Positions 10,694 through 20,329 of a stretch of DNA of 64,000 nt are shown in pieces. The DNA is taken from the NCBI GenBank assembly GCA_024680055.1, contig JAILCP010000058.1, positions 62,001 to 126,000 of the forward strand. Reading direction: 5' to 3'. The stretch comes from Lachnospiraceae bacterium (GTDB lineage Bacteria > Bacillota > Clostridia > Lachnospirales > Lachnospiraceae). The first letter of the stretch is position 1, and each line of letters opens with the position of its first letter. The notes under the pieces are model-generated. The model saw only the letters and a list, made by a program, of their open reading frames with translations, was not told the DNA's origin and ran no database searches. Made by a program: the position numbers and the translations under genes.

Positions 10694-11914
10694 ATGTCTA
10701 ATTATCAAAAAAGAAGAGAGGCAGAAGCATCCGAAAAACGTGCTGCTGCTACGAAGACAGCCGTAATTGTTATTATTACCATTGCAATAATAGCTGCAAT
10801 TATCGGTGTGTTCTATTATTTAAAGAATAATTCCACAGGATCCGGTGCTGCAAATACTGCATCCGGAGATCCAAACTACAATGTGGATGACTATGTTACA
10901 CTTGGAGATTACGAAGGAATCAAGGCTTACTATGTGAAACCTACCGTTTCTGACGATGATTTGAAATCCAAGAAAGATTCTATTTTAAACGAGGCAAAAG
11001 AATACAAGAACATTAAGAATCGTGGCGCTAAGAAGGGCGATACAGTAACCATCGATTTTGACGGAACTATTGACGGTGAATCCTTTGATGGTGGTACAGC
11101 ATCCGATCAGGAGTTTGTTCTTGGTGAGGGAAGCTACATCGATGGCTTTGAAGAAGGAATTGAAGGAATGAAGGTGGATGAAACAAAGACCTTAAACCTT
11201 ACTTTCCCTAAGGATTATAGCAATAAGGATGTTGCAGGAAAAGACGTTGTGTTTGAAGTAACTCTTACAAAAGCAAAGGAACTTTCCTACGATCCGAAGT
11301 GGAACGATGAATTCATCAAGAAGTATACAGACGGTGAATATACCACAACAGCTTCTTACGAGAAGAAACTTAAGAAAGACTTATTAAAGACAGCAACAGA
11401 AGAGTCTGACAGCAAGTTACAGTCTGATGTTTGGGATAAGGTTGTAGACAATGCCAAGGTAGATGGATATCCGGAATATGTTTACAACACTGTAAAGAAC
11501 AGAGTATCCTCTTATGTACAGAATGTAAGCTCTTCTTACGGTATTGACGAGAACACATTCTTACAGTACTTTGCAGGTGGTGTGACCATGGATGAGTATA
11601 TTATGAAATATGTGAACTCACAGTTGGTTGCAGAGAGCTTAATCAAGAAGCTTGATATTAAGGTTAGCGATAAAGAGTACAAGAAACTGGCTACAAAGGA
11701 TTTGGATACTTACGGTGTGGACAGCATCAAAGAATTGGAAAAATCCTATGGTAAAGACGAGCTTATGAAGAATTATGAGACTCAGAAGCTTTACGATTAC
11801 CTTGTTGATAAGGCAAAGGTTTCAAAAGTGACTCAGAAACAGTACGATGCGTTAACTGCTGATAGTGGAAGTGCGGTAGACAAAGCAAACGAAGAAGCCG
11901 GAGAAGATAAATAG
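10694..11914 (+). CDS. Membrane-anchored trigger-factor/FKBP-type peptidyl-prolyl isomerase
   Basis: N-terminal TM helix, then FKBP domain (GAKKGDTVTIDFDGTIDGESFDGGTA...FVLGEGSYIDGFEEGIEGMKVDETKTLNLTFP) and trigger-factor C-like region; ATG at 10694 after GGAGAGG. Confidence 0.85.
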   Translation: MSNYQKRREAEASEKRAAATKTAVIVIITIAIIAAIIGVFYYLKNNSTGSGAANTASGDPNYNVDDYVTLGDYEGIKAYYVKPTVSDDDLKSKKDSILNEAKEYKNIKNRGAKKGDTVTIDFDGTIDGESFDGGTASDQEFVLGEGSYIDGFEEGIEGMKVDETKTLNLTFPKDYSNKDVAGKDVVFEVTLTKAKELSYDPKWNDEFIKKYTDGEYTTTASYEKKLKKDLLKTATEESDSKLQSDVWDKVVDNAKVDGYPEYVYNTVKNRVSSYVQNVSSSYGIDENTFLQYFAGGVTMDEYIMKYVNSQLVAESLIKKLDIKVSDKEYKKLATKDLDTYGVDSIKELEKSYGKDELMKNYETQKLYDYLVDKAKVSKVTQKQYDALTADSGSAVDKANEEAGEDK

Positions 11915-11929
11915 AATAAAGAAAAACAA

Positions 11930-11975
11930 ATCCCCCTGGAAATGGTATGAAACAGTTTCAGGGGGATATTTTTAT
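11930..11975 (+). terminator. Rho-independent terminator
   Basis: atccccctggaaa...tttcagggggatattttta. Confidence 0.7.
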
Positions 11976-12080
11976 GGATATAGGAAGAAAATCAGTGTGA
12001 AATTAAAAAGTAAAATTAATTTCCATAAACTATTGGCGAATAATCCATAATTTGATATAATGATGGAGAATTTGGTTTAT

Positions 12081-12153
<73 letters not shown>

Positions 12154-12196
12154 TTTGAAGTTTATTGTGTAATACTTTTTATTATGCATTCAGGAG

Positions 12197-12835
12197 ATGA
12201 GTCGTATTAATTCAAATTTACCTACCCAGAAGGCCATGGATCTTCTTTTGGAAGAAATAAGTGCAGGAAATAAAGTTCCAACACTTCTTCTGCATAGTTG
12301 CTGTGCACCTTGCAGTAGTTATGTGTTGGAATATTTATCATCTTATTTTGAAATCTATGATTTTTATTACAATCCAAACATCGGCTCCAAAGAAGAGTAT
12401 GAGCACAGGGAACAAGAACTTTCAGGATTGATTGAGCGCATGCCGCTGAAAAATCCGGTTCACTTTATTGAAGGAAGGTATGAGCCGGAAGTCTTTTACC
12501 AAAAGGTGAAGGGGTATGAGAAGTGTCCTGAAAGAGGCGCGCGTTGTGAAATTTGTTTTGATTTGAGATTAAGGGAAAGTGCAAAGAAATGTAAAGAACT
12601 TGGATGTGATTATTTCGCTACAACCCTTACAATCAGCCCGTTGAAAGATGCTATAACGCTGAATAGAATCGGTGAAGCAGTGGGAAATGAAATAGGAGTG
12701 ACCTATTTACCATCTGATTTTAAGAAAAAAGGTGGATACCAAAGGTCTATTCAGCTGTCCAAAGAGTATGAATTGTACAGACAATCCTTTTGTGGATGTG
12801 TCTTTTCGAAAGGAGAGCAACATGAAGAAAGTTAG
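12197..12835 (+). CDS. queH: Epoxyqueuosine reductase QueH (DUF208)
   Basis: LLHSCCAPCSSYVLEYL, CEICFDLRL, FATTLTISPLKD, GYQRSIQLSKEYELYRQSFCGCVFS. Confidence 0.9.
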   Translation: MSRINSNLPTQKAMDLLLEEISAGNKVPTLLLHSCCAPCSSYVLEYLSSYFEIYDFYYNPNIGSKEEYEHREQELSGLIERMPLKNPVHFIEGRYEPEVFYQKVKGYEKCPERGARCEICFDLRLRESAKKCKELGCDYFATTLTISPLKDAITLNRIGEAVGNEIGVTYLPSDFKKKGGYQRSIQLSKEYELYRQSFCGCVFSKGEQHEES

Positions 12836-13898
12836 GGTTGGAATTTTAGGCGCTACCGGAATGGTAGGACAGAGATTTGTAACTTTATTGGAGAATCATC
12901 CGTATTTTGACGTTACGGTTCTTGCAGCCAGCAAGAGAAATGAAGGTAAGACATATGAGGAAGCGGTTGAGGGACGCTGGAAATTAGAATTGCCGATTCC
13001 GGAATATGCAAAGAAAATGAAACTGCGTGTGGTTACGGAAGTGGAAAGTGTAGCCAAAGACGTTGACTTTGTATTCTCTGCGGTTGATATGAATAAAGAT
13101 GAAATTCGTGCATTTGAAGAGGCTTATGCCAAGGCAGAAGTGATTGTGGTATCCAACAACAGTGCCCATCGCTGGACCAAAGATGTACCAATGATTTTAC
13201 CGGAAGTGAATTCAGATCATTTGGAAGTGGTAGAAGCTCAGAAAAAGCGTCTTGGAACAAAAAGAGGGTTTATTGTGGTGAAACCTAATTGTTCCATTCA
13301 AAGCTATGCACCGGTGATTGCTGCATTGAAGGAATTTAAGCCGACAAGGGCAGTGGTTACCACTTATCAGGCAATTTCCGGAGCCGGAAAGAATTTTGAA
13401 AGCTGGCCTGAAATGGTTGGAAATGTGATTCCATACATCGGCGGCGAAGAGGAAAAGAGTGAGAAGGAACCTTTAAAGATTTTGGGACATGTGGAAGATG
13501 GTCAAATTGTCAATGCCACAGAGCCTATGATTACTTGCCAGTGTGTAAGAGTTCCTGTTCTTGACGGACATACGGCGGCAGTATTTATTGATTTTGAGAA
13601 GAAACCAACAAAGGAACAGATTCTTGAAGCAATGAAGAATTACCGCGGTGAGCCTCAGGAATTGAATCTTCCTCACGCTCCAAAGCAGTTTATCCACTAC
13701 TTTGAAGAGGATAATCGCCCACAGGTTGCATTGGATGTGGACCTGGAAGGTGGAATGGCAATCAGTATCGGAAGAATGAGAGAAGATACAATGTTTGATT
13801 ATAAATTTATAGGACTTTCACATAACACCCTGCGAGGAGCTGCAGGCGGTGGATTGTTAAGTGCCGAACTTTTGTATGCAAAAGGATATTTTAATTAA
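12822..13898 (+). CDS. asd: Aspartate-semialdehyde dehydrogenase
   Basis: MKKVRVGILGATGMVGQRFVTLLENHPYF..., VVKPNCSIQ; ATG at 12822 after aggagag, overlapping queH end by 14 nt. Confidence 0.93.
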   Translation: MKKVRVGILGATGMVGQRFVTLLENHPYFDVTVLAASKRNEGKTYEEAVEGRWKLELPIPEYAKKMKLRVVTEVESVAKDVDFVFSAVDMNKDEIRAFEEAYAKAEVIVVSNNSAHRWTKDVPMILPEVNSDHLEVVEAQKKRLGTKRGFIVVKPNCSIQSYAPVIAALKEFKPTRAVVTTYQAISGAGKNFESWPEMVGNVIPYIGGEEEKSEKEPLKILGHVEDGQIVNATEPMITCQCVRVPVLDGHTAAVFIDFEKKPTKEQILEAMKNYRGEPQELNLPHAPKQFIHYFEEDNRPQVALDVDLEGGMAISIGRMREDTMFDYKFIGLSHNTLRGAAGGGLLSAELLYAKGYFN

Positions 13899-13918
13899 TA
13901 GAGGATAGGAGATGCGTT

Positions 13919-15280
13919 ATGGCAGTCAGATCTACAGAACTAGAACAATTACAGAGCTTGTATGAAGAAAGAGATAATAACCTGGTTTTTGTTTACGGAA
14001 GAAGTAAAATGGAACAGGTGGAATTGATGAATCAATTCACTTTGAAGAAGAAGTCTGTTTTTTACTCCGCCAGTGAATGTTCTAACGATATGCAAAGAGA
14101 ATTCTTTGGAAAGTGTATATCAGATAGCTGTGATGTTTCAATTTTACAGAACGATTATGAGTCACTTTTTAACAGAATTAAAAGTGGAGATGAGACAAAA
14201 CTTGTATTGATTGTTCACCATGTGGAACGTATTATGAAGAAGAACTCGGATTTCTTTGAAGCTATTTTGAAATTAAAAGCAAAGAAATTGTACCCGGGCC
14301 CGGTTATGATTATTTTAATGTCAGAATCCCTGGTGTTTGCAGAGCAGGATTTAGAGGGATTACTGAAAAATCAAATGAAGAAATTTGATAAAATTATTAA
14401 GATATCAGAGTTGAAGTTTCTTGATGTGGTAAGAAAGTTCCCAAGTTTTACAACATCACAGTCTGTGGAAGTCTACGGTATTTTAGGTGGTGTTCCGGGA
14501 TATCTGAATCATTGGGATGCGAAAAAGACCATGAAAGAAAATGTATGCAAACTGGTTTTGGATAAAAACGGACCAATGCATAATGAGGCACATCAATATC
14601 TGGCTGCAGAACTTCGAGAATATGGTGTATATCAGACCATTCTTTCAAGTATTGCATCCGGAAAGGAAAAGTTAAATGATATTTTCCATTACACCGGATA
14701 TTCCAGACCAAAGATCAGTGTCTATATGAAAAATCTTGCTGCTTTTGAGGTAATCAGCAAGGTGTCATCCTTTGAAACCGGAGGTTGGGACAATACAAAG
14801 AAGGGTGTATATCGTATAAGCAATACCTTTTTGAATTTTTATTATCGTTTTGTATTTCCGTATCAGAGTCAGCTTGAGACCATGAAACCGGAAGCGTTTT
14901 ACGATAAATACATTGAGCCTGAAATCGATGGATTTTTAAATCTTACCTTCCAGAAGGTATGTATGGAATTCCTTCAGTTATCCAGCGCAGTGCATCAGTT
15001 GCCGATTGAAATTGTAAAAATCGGTACATGGATTGGAAAACAGGGAACCATTGATATTATTGCCCAGGATAAGATTCGAAATACCATTGTAGGTATGTGC
15101 AGTTGGGCAGAAGACAGCTTCACATACGATATGTATAAAGAACTTCTTGATAATATGGCAGCTGCCAAAGTAAAATCTGACTACAGATATTTGTTCTCAG
15201 CAAAGAAATTTGATGAGACTTTACTTCGTGCTGCAAATCTGGATCCTCGTATCATTATTGTAGACATGAACGAAATGTAA
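13919..15280 (+). CDS. Archaeal-ATPase/DUF234-family protein with degenerate nucleotide-binding motifs
   Basis: Overall layout matches AAA_14/DUF234 ATPases (VYGR..., YGILGGVPGYL, HTH, GVYRISNTFLNFYYRFV, IDIIAQD), but GKT, the Walker B acids and ECK are replaced. Confidence 0.75.
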   Translation: MAVRSTELEQLQSLYEERDNNLVFVYGRSKMEQVELMNQFTLKKKSVFYSASECSNDMQREFFGKCISDSCDVSILQNDYESLFNRIKSGDETKLVLIVHHVERIMKKNSDFFEAILKLKAKKLYPGPVMIILMSESLVFAEQDLEGLLKNQMKKFDKIIKISELKFLDVVRKFPSFTTSQSVEVYGILGGVPGYLNHWDAKKTMKENVCKLVLDKNGPMHNEAHQYLAAELREYGVYQTILSSIASGKEKLNDIFHYTGYSRPKISVYMKNLAAFEVISKVSSFETGGWDNTKKGVYRISNTFLNFYYRFVFPYQSQLETMKPEAFYDKYIEPEIDGFLNLTFQKVCMEFLQLSSAVHQLPIEIVKIGTWIGKQGTIDIIAQDKIRNTIVGMCSWAEDSFTYDMYKELLDNMAAAKVKSDYRYLFSAKKFDETLLRAANLDPRIIIVDMNEM

Positions 15281-15301
15281 GAAGGATAAGGAGTTTAAGA
15301 G

Positions 15302-18300
15302 TTGGGAAAGGCACTCATTATAACTGAGAAGCCATCGGTTGCCAGAGAATTTGCCAGAGTTTTGTCGGTAAAAGGTAACCGAGAGGGCTATATTGAAAAT
15401 GATAAATATGTCATCAGCTGGTGTGTAGGCCATCTTGTAGGGATGGTTTATCCGGAAAGCTACGATGAGAAGTATAAAAAGTGGAGATTGGAAGATCTCC
15501 CTTTTTTGCCTAATAAATATAAGTATGACGTAATTGATGGGGTAAAAGCTCAGTATGGGGTTGTACATGGACTTTTGCACAGAGAAGACATTGATGTTGT
15601 TTATTGGGCAGGCGACGCAGGAAAAGAAGGACAGACCATAGAAGAGAATATTCGTAATTTTGGCGGCGTGAGAGAGGGCATGAAGGAACTGCGTGTCTGG
15701 ATTGATTCTCAGACCGATGAGGAGTTGCTTCGTGGCATTAACGAGGCTAAAGACATGGAAGAATATGCAAATCTGGGGAAGTCCGGTATTATGAGAACCA
15801 TAGAAGACTATGCCATGGGAATTAATTTTTCAAGGGCCATGTCGGTAAAATATGGAAACCTGTTAAACAATGCGGCAGGCACTAAATCCTATACGGCCAT
15901 TGCCATTGGAAGGGTCATGACCTGTGTTCTTGGAATGGTTGTAATCAGAGAGAGAGAAATTCGGGATTTCGAAGGCACTCCATTTTACAAAGTAATAGGA
16001 TCGTTTACAGACCTTGGGATTTTGGGTGAGTTTCGAGCATGTGAAGGCTCGGCTTACTTTGAGTCCTTATTGTTGTACAAAGAAAATGGTTTCAAGAAAA
16101 AAGAAGACGCTCTGGAATTAATCAGTAAGCTGGAAAATAAAACTCCCAAGGTAAAAGAAATTGATATTTTTACAGGAAAGAAAAATCCACAGCTTCTTTT
16201 TAACCTGGCAGAGCTTCAGGCAGAGTGTTCCAAACGATTTAAAATCAGCCCGGAACAGACCCTTGCGGTGGCCCAGACCTTGTATGAAAGAAAGTTGACC
16301 ACCTATCCAAGAACGGATGCAAGAGTTTTAACTGCTGCTGTGGCAAAGGAAATCACCAGAAACATCTACGGAATCAAGGATTTTGAACCGACAAAACAAT
16401 TTGCGAAAACCATTATCGATAACAAATGGTTTCACAACTGTAATAAAAAACCGTACACCGATGATTCCAAGGTAACAGACCACTATGCCATTATTCCAAC
16501 CGGAAATTATAAGGCATATGATGGGCTAAGTTCCCTTGAAAAAGCGGTTTATGAAATGATTGTTCGAAGATTTTTGGCAATCTTTTATCCGCCGGCAGAA
16601 TACGATAACCTGAAAATGGTAACAGAAATGGGAGGGGAACACTTTTTTACCTCTGCAAAGGTGTTAAAAAGCTCCGGCTTTTTGGAAGTCATCGGTAAAA
16701 ATACTTCCGATGAGGAAAATGAAAACGGGGAAGAAGTCAACTCCAAAGAGATTATCGAATTGGCAAGAACACTAAAGGTGGGTGATGAAATTTCCTGCCT
16801 GGGCATGGAATTAAAAGAGGGCGCAACCAAGCCGCCAAAACGTTATACCACAGGAACCATGATTCTTGCCATGGAAAACGCGGGACAATTGATCGAAGAC
16901 GAAGAACTTCGTGCCCAAATAAAGGGTTCCGGAATCGGAACCTCAGCCACCAGGGCGGAAATTATTGCCAAGCTGGTAAGGGTAGGCTATTTGCAATTAA
17001 ATACCAAAACCCAGGTGCTTTCTCCAAGACCTCTTGGTGAAATGATTTATGAGGTTGTGAATTTAACGGTTCCGGCCCTTTTAAATCCTAAAATGACCGC
17101 ATCCTGGGAAAAGGGACTGGACGGTATTACCAATGGAAGTGTGGAATTTGAAAGCTATCGCGAAAAGCTGGAAGATTTTATTCGAAAAGAGACCATGAAC
17201 ATTGTGAACAGTGATCTGAAGGAAGTGATTTCCCAAAAGATTCTGGAATTCACCGATGTAAATAACGGAGGCAGCGTTCCAAGGGTAAAAATCGGTGTTT
17301 CCTGTCCAAAATGCGGCGGAAACATGGTAACCACGCCATTTGGCTACGGCTGTGAAAATTACAATAAAGACGGAAGCGGATGCAATTTTTCCATTGGTAC
17401 CATTGCTTCAAGAACCCTTGGGGTCAATGAGGTGAAGCAACTTTTATCCAATGGGCGTACCGAAGTGCTATCCGGATTTTCCAGTCGTGCAGGGAAAAAG
17501 TTTAAGGCGGCCTTAGTCCTTTCAAAGGACGAAAAGGGGCAGCCGCAGATCAACTTTGAATTTGAAAATGAAGATCCGGTGGAATTAGAGGGAATTACCT
17601 GTCCACACTGTGGTGGAACCCTGTTGAAAATGCCTTACGGATATCGTTGTAAAAATTCCATGGCGACAGAGGAGAATGAAACTGCCACCTGCCGGTTTTC
17701 TGTTGGCAGTATTTGCGGAAAAAAACTAAGTGAGGATCAGTTTTACGATCTGGTGCAAAAGGGAAGAACCGACACCATTCGCGGTTTTAAAAGTAAATCC
17801 GGAAAATCCTTTGATGCCAATCTTACCTTAAAGAAAACAGAAGAAGGCTATCAGATTGCCTTTGATTTTGAAAATGTAAAGGCAAAAGAGGTAAAAGACG
17901 TACAGTGCCCGGTTTGCGGAAAAGCCATGATTGAGGTTCCTTTTGGCTATATGTGCGAAGGACACAAAAAGGATGACGAAAACAGCTGTCCTTTTGTGGT
18001 AGGACAGATATCCGGAAAGAAATTAAGTACCAAACAGTTGAAAAGCCTTTTGACGGAAGGAAAGACGGAGCTGATTGACGGTTTTGAAAGCAAGACAAAA
18101 AAACGTTTTTCCGCAGTGGTAAAGCTGGAAAAGGATGAAAACGGAAGACTGCGACCAACCTTTGATTTTAACGACAGGGAAGCAAGAATGATCGACGATT
18201 TTTTTTGCCCTTTGTGTCATGGGAAAATGATGAAAACTTCCTTTGGTTATGGCTGCAGTAATTACGATCCGAATCAGGAAGACAGCTGCAGATTTTCCAT

Positions 18301-19633
18301 CGGACAGATCGCGGGAAAAAGTCTTTCCCTGGAGGAAGCAAAAGAACTGGTAACTAGGGGCATCACAGGAACCATTCGCGGCTTTAAAAGTAAAGAGGGC
18401 AAGCGCTTTGACGCCTGTTTGAAGCTGGAAAAGGAAGAAAACAACAATCTTCGCATTGTGTTTGATTTTGACCATGTGGAAGCTAAAGAAGTGAAAAACG
18501 TGAAATGTCCGCAGTGCGGAGGAAAAATCATTGAGACTTCTTTTGGTATCGGATGTGCCAACTATAAGAAAGAGGATGAAAACAGCTGTAACTTTAACAT
18601 TGGAAAAATTGCAGGGAAAAAGCTGTCCATGAAGCAGATCACAGATCTTTTAACCTACAAGAAAACCGAACTGATTGAGGGCTTTGAAGGAAAAAGCGGT
18701 AAAAAGTTTGCGGCTGTGGTAAAACTTGTGAAAAACGATCAGGGCATCTACGAGACCACCTTTGACTTTGATGACAAAGAAGCCTATTACATCAAGGACT
18801 TGCTTTGTCCAAAATGCGGCAGGCCAATGATGAAAACCCCGTTTGGGTTTGGTTGCAGCGGCTATGATGCCAATGATGAAGAAAGCTGTAAGTTCTCCAT
18901 AGGCCAGATTGCAGGAAAGACCCTCAGTCTTGATGAGGCAAAAAAACTGGTGAAAGACGGTGTAACAGATACCATTCGAGGCTTTAAGAACAAAGAGGGC
19001 AAACGTTTTGACGCCTGTCTGAAACTGGAAAAGAAAGAGGACGGAGAGGTTGGCATCGGTTTTGACTTTGAACATGTGACAGCCAAGACGGTAAAAGGGG
19101 TGAGCTGTCCACTTTGCGGCGGAGAGATTACCGTAACACCTTTTGGCTATGGATGCTCCAATTACAAAAAAGGAGAGAAGGATAGCTGTAACTTCACCAT
19201 CAATCAAAAAATTGCCGGGGTGAAGATAAAAGAGTCCATGGTAAAACAGCTGCTCACCGACGGAAAGACGGATTTGATTACCGGTTTTAAAGGAAAAAGC
19301 GGGAAAAGTTTTGATGCGGTTTTGGTTCTTGACGGGGATAATGTAAAATTTGAATTCCCGGACGAGGTACAACCGCTGGAAAGCAATATTTTATGCCCGG
19401 TATGTGAATATAAATTAATTCGTACCAAATACAACTACGAATGTGCCTGCGGATTTAAAATATCCCACATGGTGGCACAGTTGGATTTGGATGAATCAAT
19501 CATAAGTGAATTATTGGAAAACGGAAAAACAAAAGAGAAGGTATGCGGTTTCCACAGCAGATCCGGAAACCTTTTTGACGCAAAATTAAAATACGACAAA
19601 GAAGCAGGAATTTCCTTCGATTTTGATTCGTAA
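15302..19633 (+). CDS. topB: Type IA DNA topoisomerase III with eight C-terminal zinc-finger repeat modules
   Basis: TOPRIM N-terminus (KALIITEKPSVAREFARVL), catalytic YPRTDAR motif, followed by repeated CPxCGG...FGYGC.NY...SC.FSIG.IAGK...GFKSKSGK.FDA units; TTG start. Confidence 0.92.
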   Translation: MGKALIITEKPSVAREFARVLSVKGNREGYIENDKYVISWCVGHLVGMVYPESYDEKYKKWRLEDLPFLPNKYKYDVIDGVKAQYGVVHGLLHREDIDVVYWAGDAGKEGQTIEENIRNFGGVREGMKELRVWIDSQTDEELLRGINEAKDMEEYANLGKSGIMRTIEDYAMGINFSRAMSVKYGNLLNNAAGTKSYTAIAIGRVMTCVLGMVVIREREIRDFEGTPFYKVIGSFTDLGILGEFRACEGSAYFESLLLYKENGFKKKEDALELISKLENKTPKVKEIDIFTGKKNPQLLFNLAELQAECSKRFKISPEQTLAVAQTLYERKLTTYPRTDARVLTAAVAKEITRNIYGIKDFEPTKQFAKTIIDNKWFHNCNKKPYTDDSKVTDHYAIIPTGNYKAYDGLSSLEKAVYEMIVRRFLAIFYPPAEYDNLKMVTEMGGEHFFTSAKVLKSSGFLEVIGKNTSDEENENGEEVNSKEIIELARTLKVGDEISCLGMELKEGATKPPKRYTTGTMILAMENAGQLIEDEELRAQIKGSGIGTSATRAEIIAKLVRVGYLQLNTKTQVLSPRPLGEMIYEVVNLTVPALLNPKMTASWEKGLDGITNGSVEFESYREKLEDFIRKETMNIVNSDLKEVISQKILEFTDVNNGGSVPRVKIGVSCPKCGGNMVTTPFGYGCENYNKDGSGCNFSIGTIASRTLGVNEVKQLLSNGRTEVLSGFSSRAGKKFKAALVLSKDEKGQPQINFEFENEDPVELEGITCPHCGGTLLKMPYGYRCKNSMATEENETATCRFSVGSICGKKLSEDQFYDLVQKGRTDTIRGFKSKSGKSFDANLTLKKTEEGYQIAFDFENVKAKEVKDVQCPVCGKAMIEVPFGYMCEGHKKDDENSCPFVVGQISGKKLSTKQLKSLLTEGKTELIDGFESKTKKRFSAVVKLEKDENGRLRPTFDFNDREARMIDDFFCPLCHGKMMKTSFGYGCSNYDPNQEDSCRFSIGQIAGKSLSLEEAKELVTRGITGTIRGFKSKEGKRFDACLKLEKEENNNLRIVFDFDHVEAKEVKNVKCPQCGGKIIETSFGIGCANYKKEDENSCNFNIGKIAGKKLSMKQITDLLTYKKTELIEGFEGKSGKKFAAVVKLVKNDQGIYETTFDFDDKEAYYIKDLLCPKCGRPMMKTPFGFGCSGYDANDEESCKFSIGQIAGKTLSLDEAKKLVKDGVTDTIRGFKNKEGKRFDACLKLEKKEDGEVGIGFDFEHVTAKTVKGVSCPLCGGEITVTPFGYGCSNYKKGEKDSCNFTINQKIAGVKIKESMVKQLLTDGKTDLITGFKGKSGKSFDAVLVLDGDNVKFEFPDEVQPLESNILCPVCEYKLIRTKYNYECACGFKISHMVAQLDLDESIISELLENGKTKEKVCGFHSRSGNLFDAKLKYDKEAGISFDFDS
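17284..19630 (+). repeat. Eight tandem ~300-nt coding repeats (Topo C-terminal zinc-finger/Toprim_Crpt-like modules)
   Basis: First Cys codon of each module at 17303, 17600, 17906, 18206, 18506, 18806, 19106, 19394 (spacings 297, 306, 300, 300, 300, 300, 288). Confidence 0.95.
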
Positions 19634-19652
19634 CGCAGGAGGAACGTAAAAA

Positions 19653-20318
19653 ATGAAACAGTGTGAAATTTGTAATCTTTATGACTTAAATGAAACTTTG
19701 GCAAAACCTTTAATGGAGAAGTATCAATATCCATGGGAAGTGCTGCCAAATATCGGTAAGTTTATTGTAGAACTTGGAAACACTTTGGATTCTGAAATCT
19801 ATGAGAAAAAAGGGGAGGATATCTGGATTGCAAAAAGTGCAAAAATCTATCCAACCGCCAATATCTATGGACCGGCCATTATCGGAGAGGAGACCGAAGT
19901 GAGACCTGGAGCCTTTGTAAGAGGAAATGCCCTGGTGGGAAATCACTGTGTGGTGGGAAATTCCACTGAGTTAAAAAATGTAATACTTTTTAACTGTGTA
20001 CAGGTGCCTCATTACAATTATGTTGGTGACTCCATTTTGGGATACAAATCTCATATGGGAGCCGGAAGTATTACCTCCAACGTGAAATCCGATAAAACCC
20101 TTGTGGTAATCAAGGATGGAAACGAGGAAATAGAAACCGGTATAAAAAAAATCGGAGCCATGCTTGGCAATCATGTGGAAGTGGGATGTAACAGCGTATT
20201 AAATCCGGGTACCGTAATCGGTCAGGACACCAATGTCTATCCCCTTTCCAGTGTGCGCGGGGTGATTCCGGAGCATTCAATTTATAAAGCAAAGGACATG
20301 ATTTGTAAAAAGAGATAA
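19653..20318 (+). CDS. Left-handed beta-helix (hexapeptide repeat) transferase, GlmU-C-like
   Basis: Hexapeptide repeats: IAKSAKIYPTANIYGPAIIGEETEVRPGAFVRGNALVGNHCVVGNSTELKN... Confidence 0.8.
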   Translation: MKQCEICNLYDLNETLAKPLMEKYQYPWEVLPNIGKFIVELGNTLDSEIYEKKGEDIWIAKSAKIYPTANIYGPAIIGEETEVRPGAFVRGNALVGNHCVVGNSTELKNVILFNCVQVPHYNYVGDSILGYKSHMGAGSITSNVKSDKTLVVIKDGNEEIETGIKKIGAMLGNHVEVGCNSVLNPGTVIGQDTNVYPLSSVRGVIPEHSIYKAKDMICKKR

Positions 20319-20329
20319 AAGGGGAATTT

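Noticed and set aside
18650-19372. 240-aa antisense ORF (and others at 18023-18475, 17823-18158, 18274-18561) opposite the topB repeats
   Set aside because: They mirror the tandem coding repeats on the sense strand; repeat composition keeps the opposite frame open. No RBS or independent protein features.
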